Source: Paulinella micropora (Eukaryota > Cercozoa > Imbricatea > Euglyphida > Paulinellidae). From it: DNA of 64,000 nt. The stretch lies in the NCBI GenBank assembly GCA_019918135.1, contig WBZZ01002750.1, positions 141,501 through 205,500 on the forward strand, written 5' to 3'. Positions 1-10,500 of this stretch are shown one piece after another (position 1 is the stretch's first letter; the number at the start of each line of letters is the position of its first letter). A program made the translations under genes and the position numbers. Under the pieces are notes generated by a model. The model saw only the letters and a program-made list of their open reading frames with translations. It was not told the origin of the DNA and made no database searches.

Positions 1-159
1 AACCTCGGCTTAGTGCAGTCTTGCCCTCAGGAGCTCCATCGGTGGCCCCGATCATCAGGCGAGAGACTGACACGGGGGGGTGGAGGACCTCGAACAAGGG
101 TATTGATGCTTATGTCCGTTGAGGATATGCCATTAGCTGCATCAGTACGCCTCAGATAT

Positions 160-160
<1 letters not shown>
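1..160 (+). repeat. Retroposon family D, 5'-truncated copy
   Basis: Matches the 3' part of the full family D unit at 4565-4978 (same bases from the 'aacctcggcttag' block to the end) and runs into an (ATT)n tail at about 161-229. The 5' end is cut by the window edge or by truncation. Confidence 0.75.
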
Positions 161-203
<43 letters not shown>

Positions 204-229
204 CATTATTAATATTATTATTATTATTA

Positions 230-280
230 ATGGAGGCACATGTCCAGGATCTGGATCTGATGCTATAGTATGAGGAAGCC

Positions 281-283
<3 letters not shown>
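230..283 (+). repeat. Severely 5'-truncated LINE copy (3' end only)
   Basis: The ~50 bases before the (ATT)n tail (about 284-350) match the last codons, stop and 3' end of the minus-strand LINE at 28848-33200. A second such stub lies at 28316-28366. This is the pattern of 5'-truncated reverse transcription. Confidence 0.75.
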
Positions 284-350
<67 letters not shown>

Positions 351-617
351 GGACACCGTGATAGCCCAGTGGTCAAGTTCTACCATCTGGGCCCTGTCGC
401 CAGTTCGATTCCCGTCGGTGCCACCAGTATTTTCATTGAACATACCGGTCTATTTCTGGACCAGTATTTTCATTGAACATACCGGCCCGTCTGGAAGTGT
501 TGGAACTGCCCTTGCGGGGGTGTCATTAGAGCTTATCGTCAATTCTTCGTACTCCCCTCACGGGTGAGATGATGGAGGCGCATGTGCAGAAATGCATCAG
601 CCATTGACAGAGAAGCA
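351..617 (+). repeat. tRNA-derived SINE, family A
   Basis: The head carries an A box (TAGCCCAGTGG) and a B box (GTTCGATTC), then a degenerate acceptor 3' strand followed by ACCA. The body has a duplicated 'ccagtattttcattg' module and ends '...cagagaagcac' before an (ATT)n tail (618-762, with ATC and GTT variants). The boxes fit the RNA polymerase III consensus. tRNA origin is inferred, because the T stem is imperfect. Confidence 0.8.
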
Positions 618-618
618 C

Positions 619-654
<36 letters not shown>

Positions 655-705
655 CATCATCATCATAATTATTGTTGTTATTGTTGTTAGTATTATTATT
701 ATTAA

Positions 706-760
<55 letters not shown>

Positions 761-762
761 TA

Positions 763-933
763 TGGAGTACATAGGCCATCGGTCCTTTCCATGGGCTGAT
801 TGGTATAAAGCTCCTAGAGTAATGTTCTATGCCGTCACTTCCTTTATTCCACCGATTGGTGTGGAGACTTTCCTTATGGAATGGAGGACTGGATGCACAT
901 GGCCTTTTGGCTCAGCAATTGGCAGGAGATACA
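763..933 (+). repeat. Retroposon family B copy
   Basis: A ~170 bp unit beginning near 'ggagtacataggccatc' and ending '...caggagatacac', followed by a short (ATT)n tail. Near-identical copies lie at 3507-3681, 3744-3917, 28110-28285 (-) and 28433-28605 (-). No tRNA boxes were recognised. Confidence 0.75.
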
Positions 934-958
934 CTATTATTATTATTATTATTATTTT

Positions 959-1224
959 GGACACCGTGATAGCCCAGTGGTCAAGTTCTACCATCTGGGC
1001 CCTGTCGCCAGTTCGATTCCCGTCGGTGCCACCAGTATTTTCATTGAACATACCGCTCCGTCTGGACCAGTATTTTCATTGAACATACCGGTCCGTCTGG
1101 AAGTGTTGGAACTGCCCTTGCGGGGGTGTCATTAGAGCTTATCGTCAATTCTTCGTACTCCCCTCACGGATGAGACGATGGAGGCGCATGTGCAGAAATG
1201 CATCAGCCATTGACAGAGAAGCAC
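959..1224 (+). repeat. tRNA-derived SINE, family A
   Basis: Full-length copy with intact A and B boxes and tail (ATT)n at 1225-1272. It is inserted directly after the tail of the preceding family B copy. Confidence 0.8.
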
Positions 1225-1256
<32 letters not shown>

Positions 1257-1272
1257 TGTTATTATTATTATT

Positions 1273-1451
1273 CGATAGCATAGTTTAGAGAGGGGAGTAT
1301 AGATACTTAGCTTTAGTATAGTTAGCTAGTGTGTGTGGCCTTCTATCAGTGAGCCTTTCCCTGTTTTTTTTTTCGAGTATATTTCTTCTAACGGGAAGCG
1401 CTGCCATTTTTTTTAAATTTAAACTCTCTTTTTATTATTATTATTATTATT
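1273..1451 (+). repeat. Retroposon family E copy
   Basis: A ~160 bp unit starting near 'agcatagtttagagagg' and ending with a short (ATT)n tail. A second copy lies at 2749-2927 in the same orientation, and the two bracket the exon-bearing fragment at 1477-2654. Confidence 0.65.
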
Positions 1452-1476
1452 CCTCTGTTGCTGCTGATTTAATTAG

Positions 1477-2102
1477 CTTGCTCTTTAAGTTCACATCCGA
1501 GGACAACAAACATCGGGAGGGGGCGCTCGCGCTCGACGTTGCACTTACAAAGTACAACAATTTCGAAGGCGTCCACGCAAGTGGAGACATGTGAGGGTGA
1601 AACTTCACTTGTGCTCCCGGGTCTTTTTCCCTATAAGTATGAAAGATTTTAATAAACTGATTGTTTATTTTTTATTTGCAGGCTCTTCATTGTCTTTCCC
1701 ATTGGTTGGCGCAAGAAGACTCCTGCGCAAGTCAATCGAGGTACTGTATGTTTTTCAAAATTCACAAGCTGCACATATTTTTTATACTTGGATGTTGCAG
1801 GATCGAAGCGCTTCATTTTTGCTGCGCGCGAGGTCGACACTGACGGCGATGGCAAGGCTGACGAAATCCAATATCAGCTCATGGGTTTTTTTGGTTTTAA
1901 CCTTAAACACTCTTGCATGCTTGATCCGTCGCCGATGGACTTCGAGAAGCAGGTGAAGCCCGCGTGGCTCCTCTACGTCGGTAACCCCACGAACCCGCCT
2001 ATGATTTGCAACTGGCGGAAGCGGGAGCTTTTGCTTCTGTACGAAGCAAACAAGGTCATTTCTTCTTCTTCTTCTTCTTCTTCTTCTTCTTCTTCTTCTT
2101 CT

Positions 2103-2138
<36 letters not shown>

Positions 2139-2654
2139 ATTTTTCTTTTTCTTCTTCAAATACATGTTATTATTCTTCTTCTCCACCAGCTCCTTTTTCT
2201 TTTGTTGTTTTTTTTTGTTTTTGTTTTTGTTTTTTTTTTGGCATCTTCCTTTTCTTTATTTTGCATATTTACTGCATGCTCGCCTGAAACGTTAGAAGAA
2301 GAATAAAAAAGGGCCCGACTGAGCCTCGCTCTTCGGGCAGGCCAAAAAAACTGAGATTCGGTAGCAACATTGTATGTAATATGAAAAATGAAGGATGTAT
2401 GTAATATTGTTTGGTTCTTTGTGCAGAATCCATCGACGTCGACGATGTTCCAGACGTTCCAGACGTCCCTGAAGAAGAAGAGACCCCTGAGCCTCCTATG
2501 CCTAAGGGGTCCAGCAAGAAAAAGCCAGGTACTAGCAAATTTCATCTTTTTTTTTGTGCTTTTTTTTCAGTGTTTCTAATTTCTGACGTGACTAGGCAAG
2601 CCGAAGTCCAAAAAGCCCGCGGTCGACGCTGATGAAGTGGACATGTCGTTGGAG
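1477..2654 (+). pseudogene. Intron-containing host gene fragment
   Basis: Exons can be traced by phase and splice signals: about 1477-1590 (donor GTGAGG), 1682-1740, 1801-2054, 2427-2528 and 2596-2654. Acceptors end in TTTGCAG, GTTGCAG, GTGCAG and CTAG. The first three exons join in frame. The third carries a DTDGDGKADE segment that resembles a calcium-binding loop, followed by Trp/Pro-rich sequence. The later exons encode an acidic stretch (DVPDVPDVPEEEE) and a Lys-rich stretch. The 2055-2426 intron contains a (TTC)n expansion, and its phase does not match the next exon, so an exon may be missed. No family was recognised. With no start or stop and retroposons on both sides, it looks like a trapped or broken fragment. 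Confidence 0.55.
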
Positions 2655-2748
2655 GTATAATCTTTCCTACTCCTTCTTCTTCTTTTTCTTTTTTTTGTGA
2701 GGGGGGGGGGGGGCCCCCGGGGGGGGGGGCAAAAGGTCTCTTTGGGCG

Positions 2749-2927
2749 CCGCAGCATATAGTTTAGAGAGGGGAGTATAGCTACTAGCTTTAGTATGGCT
2801 AGCTAGTGTGTGTGGCATTCTATCAGTGAGCCTTTCCCTGTCTTTTTTTTTCCGAGTATAATCTCTCTAACGGGAAGCGCTGACATTTTTTTTTCAAACT
2901 TTATTATTATTATTATTATTATTATTA
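2749..2927 (+). repeat. Retroposon family E copy
   Basis: Second copy of the unit at 1273-1451, preceded by a long G/C homopolymer stretch (2701-2730) and ending in (ATT)n. Confidence 0.65.
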
Positions 2928-2928
2928 T

Positions 2929-3197
2929 GGACACCGTGATAGCCCAGTGGTCAAGTTCTACCATCTGGGCCCTGTCGCCAGTTCGATTCCCGTCGGTGCC
3001 ACCAGTATTTTCATTGAACATACCGGTCTATTTCTGGACCAGTATTTTCATTGAACATACCGGTCCGTCTGGAAGTGTTGGAACTGCCCTTGCGGGGGTG
3101 TCATTAGAGCTTATCGTCAATTCTTCGTACTCCCCTCACGGGTGAGACGATGGAGGCGCATGTGCAGAAATGCATCAGCCATTGACAGATAAGCACT
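2929..3197 (+). repeat. tRNA-derived SINE, family A
   Basis: Full-length copy with A and B boxes, tail at 3198-3219, inserted in the tail of the family E copy. Confidence 0.8.
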
Positions 3198-3219
3198 ATT
3201 TTATTATTATTATTATTAT

Positions 3220-3432
3220 TTCGATTCCCGTCGGTGCCACCAGTATTTTCATTGAACATACCGATCCGTCTGGACCAGTATTTTCATTGAACATACCGGC
3301 CCGTCTGGAAGTGTTGGAACTGCCCTTGCGGGGGTGTCATTAGAGCTTATCGTCAATTCTTCGTACTCCCCTCACGGGTGAGACGATGGAGGCGCATGTG
3401 CAGAAATGCATCAGCCATTGACAGAGAAGCAC
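3220..3432 (+). repeat. tRNA-derived SINE, family A, 5'-truncated
   Basis: Starts inside the B box region and lacks the A box. The body and 3' end are as in the full copies, with a long (ATT)n tail to 3506. Confidence 0.75.
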
Positions 3433-3506
<74 letters not shown>

Positions 3507-3507
<1 letters not shown>

Positions 3508-3681
3508 CAGGGAGTACATAGGCCATCGGTCCTTTCCATGGGCTGATTGGTATAAAGCTCCTAGAGTAATGTTCTATGCCGTCACTTCCTTTATTCCACC
3601 GATTGGTGTGGAGACTTTCCTTATGGAATGGAGGACTGGATGCACATGGCCTTTTGGCTCAGCAATTGGCAGGAGATACAC
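3507..3681 (+). repeat. Retroposon family B copy
   Basis: Near-identical to the unit at 763-933. (ATT)n tail to 3743. Confidence 0.75.
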
Positions 3682-3742
<61 letters not shown>

Positions 3743-3743
3743 T

Positions 3744-3916
3744 AGGGAGTACATAGGCCATCGGTCCTTTCCATGGGCTGATTGGTATAAAGCTCCTAGA
3801 GTAATGTTCTATGCCGTCACTTCCTTTATTCCACCGATTGGTGTGGAGACTTTCCTTATGGAATGAAGGACTGGATGCACATGGCCTTTTGGCTCAGCAA
3901 TTGGCAGGAGATACAC

Positions 3917-3917
<1 letters not shown>
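3744..3917 (+). repeat. Retroposon family B copy
   Basis: Adjacent second copy of family B in the same orientation. (ATT)n tail to 3966. Confidence 0.75.
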
Positions 3918-3966
<49 letters not shown>

Positions 3967-3967
<1 letters not shown>

Positions 3968-4233
3968 GGACACCGTGATAGCCCAGTGGTCAAGTTCTAC
4001 CATCTGGGCCCTGTCGCCAGTTCGATTCCCGTCGGTGCCACCAGTATTTTCATTGAACATACCGATCCGTCTGGACCAGTATTTTCATTGAACATACCGG
4101 CCCGTCTGGAAGTGTTGGAACTGCCCTTGCGGGGGTGTCATTAGAGCTTATCGTCAATTCTTCGTACTCCCCTCACGGGTGAGACGATGGAGGCGCATGT
4201 GCAGAAATGCATCAGCCATTGACAGAGAAGCAC
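3967..4233 (+). repeat. tRNA-derived SINE, family A
   Basis: Full-length copy with A and B boxes. (ATT)n tail 4234-4266. Confidence 0.8.
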
Positions 4234-4266
<33 letters not shown>

Positions 4267-4267
<1 letters not shown>

Positions 4268-4532
4268 GGACACCGTGATAGCCCAGTGGTCAAGTTTTAC
4301 CATCTGAGCCCTGTCGCCAGTTCGATTCCCGTCGGTGCCACCAGTATTTTCATTGAACATACCGATCCGTCTGGACCAGTATTTTCATTGAACATACCGG
4401 CCCGTCTGGAAGTGTTGGAACTGCCCTTGCGGGGGTGTCATTAGAGCTTATCGTCAATTCTTCGTACTCCCCTCACGGGTGAGACGATGGGGGCGCATGT
4501 GCAGAAATGCATCAGCCATTGACAGAGAAACA
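4267..4532 (+). repeat. tRNA-derived SINE, family A (outer end of left inverted-repeat arm)
   Basis: Full-length copy carrying the variant 'gatgggggcgc' near its 3' end. The minus-strand copy at 27176-27434 shares this variant, which marks these two as products of one duplication. Tail to 4564. Confidence 0.8.
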
Positions 4533-4564
4533 CTATTATTATTATTATTGTTATTATTATTATT

Positions 4565-4978
4565 GTTCAGCCCAATGGCCTCAAGGCGTTAAACTGTGAC
4601 GCCAACTCATAACCCTTTGGTGGTAGATGCTGGGGAGGAGGGTCGTTGCGCGCGTAAAAGATCTTAAACTCCGCATATGCTGGTTGATAGCCCAGGACCC
4701 AGCAGACACCAGATTGTTATGGGTGGGGTTTCGAGGCAGCTCTAGCAACCGCGCTTGGTGTATGCACTTGCACATTCGGTGACGTCTTGCAAGAGGTTGC
4801 TGGGACTGCGGAATAACCTCGGCTTAGTGCAGTCTTGCCCTCAGGAGCTCCATCGGTGGCCCCGATCATCAGGCGAGAGACTGACACGGGGGGGTGGAGG
4901 ACCTCGAGCAAGGGTATTGGAGGCTTATGTCCGTTGAGGATATGCCATTAGCTGCATCAGTACGCCTCAGATATAGTA
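4565..4978 (+). repeat. Retroposon family D, full-length copy
   Basis: A ~410 bp unit from 'cagcccaatggcc' to '...cctcagatatagta', then an (ATT)n tail. The copy at 26730-27143 (-) is essentially identical. Its first ~25 bases resemble those at the start of the Copia fragments at 5106 and 26590. No coding potential was seen. Confidence 0.75.
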
Positions 4979-5012
4979 AATTATTATTATTGTTATTATT
5001 ATTATTGTGATT

Positions 5013-5065
5013 ATTGATGGAGGCGCATGTGCAGAAATGCATCAGCCATTGACAGAGAAGCACTA

Positions 5066-5066
<1 letters not shown>
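5013..5066 (+). repeat. SINE family A, 3' end only
   Basis: Only the last ~50 bases of family A remain, with (ATT)n tail 5067-5105. Mirrored at 26645-26693. Confidence 0.7.
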
Positions 5067-5105
<39 letters not shown>

Positions 5106-5109
<4 letters not shown>

Positions 5110-6543
5110 CCCAATGGCCTTACGGCGTTAAACGTCAGGAGAAGTCGGGTTGCCTACTGGGAGTGCGAATGATTCGTCGGCAGGAGGTCAAGTGGATGGT
5201 GGAGGTGGGCCCTCGCTCTATGTTGTGGGGGGGACGGGGGATTGTGTACCTTGTCGTGCGGCTTCCACCTCGACCGAATGGTGCCTCGATAGTGCCGCTA
5301 CACACGATCATGTACCCAGCTCATCATATTTGGCTTCACCAGTCAAGGAGGGACTACCTGTAGTGGTCGATGGTCTTGGGGGTCGACGGCGTCTGGACAA
5401 GTATGGTAAGGCTGTCGTGGTTGGCCGTGATGGGGGAGGCAAGGAGGCTTACCTTCGGTTGGATCCAGCATATGTGACTCCGGATATCCACGTTGGGCTG
5501 GCCTCGGCTGGACGTCTACAGATAAAGGGGTATTCTACGCACCTACAGGGGGCAGGGTTTTTTGTGTCAGGTAAGGAGTGCACCTGTATTGCTGATGAGG
5601 ATAAAGTTATGATCGTTGAGCTACAACTGGACAGTCTACGCTACCGATTTCTACCTGGGAATGTGAAGGATGTGGGCTCGGTTCTCTACTCTGGGCCACC
5701 TAAACAGCAACAGGTACCGTTCAAGGTGAGTGGACACTTTCTTCATGATTTGTATGTGCATCTGGGTCCTAAGCCTACGGCGTCCTTGGTATGAGCGCAT
5801 AGCACGACTGGGATGTGGTTGATGTGGGTGGTCTCGCGGGCTACAGTAAGCATGGGAAGTGTGTCGTGTGCCAACTTACGCACTCTACGTTCAAACCGTC
5901 ATATACCGGAGCACATCTGACGGTTATGTCTCGCGCCGGGGAAGGATTGAGTGGGACAGTACTGGAAAGTTTCCCCGTCCGGTCTACAATGGCTACAACT
6001 ATCTGCTTTTGTTTGTGGATGATGCTACTCGATGCTTGTTTGCGTTCCTATTACGTGAGAGGACGGCTGAGGTATGCGTTGGTCATCTACGTTATGTCAT
6101 GGCATTGGGCAAAATGCATGCTGGTGCTAAACTGAAGCAATTTTTTTCGGATGGGGAGTGGATTTCCACTGCACTGCATGACCATCTGCGAGCTAAGGGA
6201 GTTCTACGGCAAGTATGATCCTAATAGGAATGCGATTGCGGAGTCCTGGTTGAAGCAGGTGTTTCGAATTGCAAGGGCGTTGATGCTGGCGAGATGTGTA
6301 CCTTACCAGTTTTTGGGCTACGCTGCTCTTCATGCAGTCTTCATCATCAACGCTGTTCCCTACAAGGAGGGCAAGCCACTGTATGAGATGTTCTTCAACC
6401 GTGCGTTACCTCACATCTCGTTTTGGCACGTCTTTGGATGCCTCTGCTACCGACCCCTGGGAAGCCACAAGAGTCGTTCGAATACGTCGGAGTTGGCTGT
6501 GTACCTCGGACATTCCCTGGAGACGTCGTCGTACAACAACTAA
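5106..6543 (+). mobile_element. Decayed Copia-type retrotransposon pol fragment (protease to integrase)
   Basis: The reading frame from 5150 has a degenerate aspartic protease site (CLDSAATHDHV, where Copia proteases have DSGA) followed by the conserved downstream region. Shifted frames from about 5815 encode the pre-integrase and rve integrase: LLFVDDATR, FFSDGEW (second catalytic Asp) and NAIAESWLK (catalytic Glu). A Copia-typical HVFGCLCYRP segment comes before the stop at 6541. At least three frameshifts are needed, and no reverse transcriptase, RNase H or LTR is recognised, so the element is dead and truncated. The 5' part is duplicated in inverted orientation at 26000-26590. Confidence 0.8.
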
Positions 6544-6544
6544 A

Positions 6545-7176
6545 CATTCGACAATCTTGGGGGTATCCCTTTTTCCGAAATTTTCCATGAATTATATGGA
6601 CTTTTTTGAAAACGTGTGGAAATGAAAGGAAATCAATTCACTGATTGCAGAACATATAAAAATAATATTAAAACATGTTTTTATTAATTGTAATACACTT
6701 TAACTTCATCTTTAGAGGTGGGCAGGAACCGGTCCGACACGGTAATCTTTCTCCTTTTTCATAGTCCCGGCTACTATGAATCTATGATGATAACAATGCC
6801 CAACATGCAGAATTTGCTTTTAATTTTGTTTATCTTTGTTTACATTAAGCATTTTACTTTATTATGATAATAAACATTGCTTTTACCTACAATAAATTCC
6901 CCCGGGGGGGGGGGGGAGGGGGAGGAAGAGAAGTGCGATGTCGCCACGCAAAATACATAGATTCTACAACAAAATTTCTTTAATTACTAAAAAAAATAAT
7001 AAATCTAACTCCGTAATATCATACTAACTAAATTAGAAGTTTGTTTAACTCTTGCACGCGACAAACGTTCTTAATCCCGCTTTCGACCATAAGAAACCTG
7101 CCAGTGCAAAAAATTACGATTAATACTACACTACTACAAAGAAAAAAAACACAAAACAAATTCAAACATCTTTCAG
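6545..7176. other. AT-rich spacer at left edge of GC-rich island
   Basis: No credible gene. It contains a G-homopolymer run at about 6904-6925 and otherwise AT-rich sequence. GC content rises sharply beyond about 7.25 kb. Confidence 0.5.
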
Positions 7177-7278
7177 ATGAAGGAGAAAAGTGAAAGCTAT
7201 GCAAACTACCTGGTGCGTGCATTTGAAGTTAGCGCCGAGTCAGCGCAAGCGATGCTAAAACAAACTCCCATGCGTTAG
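7177..7278 (+). CDS. Possible 33-residue small ORF
   Basis: ATG right after a pyrimidine tract plus CAG, stop TAG at 7276, Glu/Ala/Ser-rich product. The TAG is followed by GGTGAG, so this could instead be a 5' exon read through a splice donor. No family was recognised. Confidence 0.25.
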   Translation: MKEKSESYANYLVRAFEVSAESAQAMLKQTPMR

Positions 7279-7408
7279 GTGAGCTGGGAGTAATGAGACC
7301 GGTGCCGCGTTGGGGGGTGGAAGGTGAGTTACCAGCAGACAGAGCGCCAGCTGCCATCCGCGCGATGAGATCCTCCAGCAAGCTTTCTCTCTCGCTCTTA
7401 CTATTTTT

Positions 7409-7530
7409 GTTGTTGTTGTTGTTGTTGTTGTTGTTGCTGTTGTTGTTGTTGCTGTTGTTGTTGTTATCATTATCATCATAGTTTTTCTTGTTCTTGTTAT
7501 TCTTCTTCTTCTTCTTCTTCTTCTTCTTCA
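7409..7530. repeat. (TTG)n then (TTC)n microsatellites
   Basis: Trinucleotide runs at about 7409-7463 and 7497-7530, directly upstream of the large glycoprotein frame. They form a polypyrimidine tract that could act as part of a 3' splice site. Confidence 0.7.
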
Positions 7531-10500
7531 CTGGACGCCGAGTACGTGCAGGTGCAGAGCAACTGCCTGGCCCAGACCGTCACGGCCGTGAGCAGCAACT
7601 GCCTGGACCTGGCCGAGTGCGCGAGGCAGGAGCTACAGAACGTGAAGTACAACCTGGACCTGAAGCTGGCGAGCGCGTACACGACGGAGCTGTTGTTCCT
7701 GCGCAACGCGTACACGCGCCAGCTGGACGCGTTCCGCGCGGGCAACGACTTCTGGGCGCAGTGGACGACGGCGCTGAACGCGTACGAGGCGGCGGGGGCG
7801 GCGGCGCAGAACGCGTCCAAGCAGATCGCGGCGCTGCTGGACAGGGTCAGCAACAGCACCAACGAGCTCGAGGACGCTCTGGCCGCCATGTCGGCTTTCT
7901 ACGTCGAGTCGCTGGGCGAGGAGCAGGAACTGGTGGCGCGCAGCTCCGGGGCGGCGGCCCAGGTGCTGCAGCTCGTGTCGTCGTCGGCGGCCCAGGCGGC
8001 CGAGTTCGCCGAGCTCCTGCAGCCGCTGGCGCTCGGCGTGGAGCTGCTGACGGACCGCAACCGCCTGTACATGCTGTCGCTGCTGGAGAAGGCGGTGGGC
8101 GCGAGCTCGGTGTGGGGCAGCCTGTCGCGCATGCTGGAGCTGATCCACACGCGCGCCGAGACCAAGGCGTCGCTGGTGCGCACGCTGTTCGCCTGCCTCA
8201 CCGAGTCCCACCGCCAGGGCTGGTGGCCCCTGGTGCTGGACGCGGGGGCGGCCGCCCTGGACCTGGTGGACCCGGCCACGGGCGCGACGCGCTGGTTCGG
8301 GGCCGAGGGGCCCTCGTGGTTGCTGCTGCGGGTCGCCGGCGACGGCGGGGCGGGCTGCCCGGGCGCCCCCGCGGGCGCGTTCCTGGAGCGCCACACGCTG
8401 GCGCTAACGTGCAACTCGGTGCAGCTGTCGCTGGCGCAGTACAGCTACGACTCGGTGCTGCACCTGGCGCTGCTGTTCGGGCCCGACGGGTGCGGCAACC
8501 AGACGTGCGTCTGCGCCCTGGTGCACACCCGCGAGCGGACGGACGACGATGCGCTGCGGCAGCAGTGGGTGGCCCTGCACGCCGCGGCCTTCGCGGGCGC
8601 GTTCGGCGTGAACGCGAGCGCCGGCAACGCCTCGGCGCGCCTGCCGGTGCAGGCCCAGGGCCAGGGCCCCTTTCTGTCCCCCCCCCGGGGAGGGGGGCTG
8701 GTACACGTGCCCGGCGGCCGGCGACGACGTGTGGTGGGGGCTGGGCGCCGTGCAGCGCGGGCTGCGCACGCTCTTCTGCGACGGCGGGCAGGAGCGCGCG
8801 CGGGCGGGCGGCCGCGGCTCCTGGGGCTGGCTGGCGGAGGGCTACTGCGGCCGGGCGCCGGTGGCCGAGGCCGCGTGGCGCCTGGCCGGCGTGCCGGACG
8901 CCGCCGGGCTGGCCGCGGCGCTGGACCACGCGTGCGCCGCGGCCGGCGCGGCGGCGGCGGCGGGGGGCGCGGACGTGCTGGGCCTGTGGGTAGAGCGGCG
9001 GTCGGGCCGGCTGGCGCGGCACCTGACGTGGCCGTTCCTGGAGCGCGTCCGCGCGGGGCTGCAGCCCAACAGCAGCTTCGGCGAGGTCACGACGGCCCTG
9101 CTAGGGCGCGACGTGTGCCTGGTGACGCCCGGGGGCTACCGCGTGTGGGCCGGCGCCGGCGGCGGGTCGGCGCTCGGGGCCCTGCGCCTGGCAAACCGGG
9201 ACCCGAACGCGACGGCTGGCCTGGCCGGCTGGTTGGCCGGCACCGACGGGCCCGCCGCGGACGAGCTGGCCGAGACGCGCCACCCCGCGCTGCAGCTGTG
9301 GGAGGAGGTGCTGGCCGTGACCCCGCGGCTCGTGCGGCATGGCGCCAAGCTGCGCCAGATCGCGCAGGGCCGGCTGCCGACGCCGACGGCGTCCGAGACG
9401 CGGCGCGGCCGCCAGGAGCGCCGCTTCGGCGTGCGGGGCCAGCGGGACTCAGTCACGCTCAACGGCGCCGGTGTGGCGCCGGACGCCAACGCCACGGTGC
9501 GGCTGCAGATGCTGGAGGACGTGGCCACGGCCGTGATGGTGTCCCCGGACCTGTCCGAGGTGTGGCTGCTGGGCGACCGGCGCGAGCGCGCGAGCGCGGC
9601 GGTGGCGGGCGACGAGGTGCTGGGCGTCGCCTGGCACGACCCGCACGGCCTGTTGCTGGGCGCGCAGCAGTACTTCCTCTGCTACCCTCGCTGCCTGGAC
9701 ACGCCGTGCCCGTTCCGCGCCACGCGGGTCGACCCGGCGACCGGCCTCGTGACCGCGTACCGCGACACGAGCGGCGCCGCCGCCGCCTCCGGAGGGGCAG
9801 CGGCGGCGGAGGCGAACGCGACGCACCCGTTCGGCACGGCGTACAGCGACGCGCCGGGGCTGACGCCGTACGTCGTCGACGTGCCCACGCGCCTGCTGAC
9901 GGTGTCGCGGGCCTTCCGCGCCCGCGCCGGCACGCCGCTGTACCTGTTCCAGCCCGTGCCGGCCGGGGCCGAGGGCGCGGGGGGCGGCACGGGCCGCGCC
10001 GCCCAGTGGCTGGCGCTGGGCGACGACTTGTTCGCGGCCCTCACGCCGCCGCAGCGCGCCGAGTACCTCGGCCAGTGGGGGGCGCTGGTGCGCCTGCCGC
10101 TGCGGCGCGACGGCGCGGCCCGGCTGCTGGACTCGCGCCGCAACCCCTTCGCGCAGGGCAAGTTCGACCCGCGCGAGGCCGTCGTGTCCGCCGGCCACTT
10201 CGCCGCCGAGCTCGCCGTCCCCCCGCCCAAGAGCGCCGCCGAGCTGCTGGAGGCTCTGCGGGCCGCGCAGGCCCTGCCGCCCGAGGCGCTGGCGGCCCGG
10301 CAGTGGCGCGAGTCGCTGGTCCCGCCGGCCACGCGCGGGCTCGACCTCCGGCAGCTGGACCGGCGCTGCCGCCGCACGGCCACGGCGCAGGCGGGCGGCT
10401 GGTGCCTGATCCTGCAGCACTACTTCTTGCACTGGTCGGCCGAGACCGACTCGGTGCGCCTGTACCCGCGCGAGTGGGAGCTGGAGCTGACGGTGCGCCG

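Larger units (their letters stand above)
4267..5701 (+). repeat. Left arm of ~1.4 kb inverted repeat around the GC-rich island
   Basis: The order SINE-A, family D, SINE-A 3' stub, Copia protease region recurs on the opposite strand at 26000-27434 with very few differences. Homology stops after 'ctctgggccacct' at about 5701, matching about 26000 on the other side. Confidence 0.75.

Noticed and set aside
359..430. Functional tRNA gene
   Set aside because: A and B boxes are present, but the T stem and one acceptor pair are broken, ACCA is part of the DNA, and the sequence recurs as the head of a dispersed repeat with a tail.
160..5100. Poly-Ile, poly-Asn, poly-Leu or poly-Tyr ORFs in the retroposon arrays
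   Set aside because: They are translations of (ATT)n tails running into SINE bodies; the same peptides recur at every copy.
8198..9022. Long Arg/Pro/Ala-rich minus-strand frames in the GC-rich island (also 9449-11050, 18899-20389)
   Set aside because: Antisense or shifted shadows created by extreme GC content; the opposite frames have membrane segments, sequons or paralogue support.
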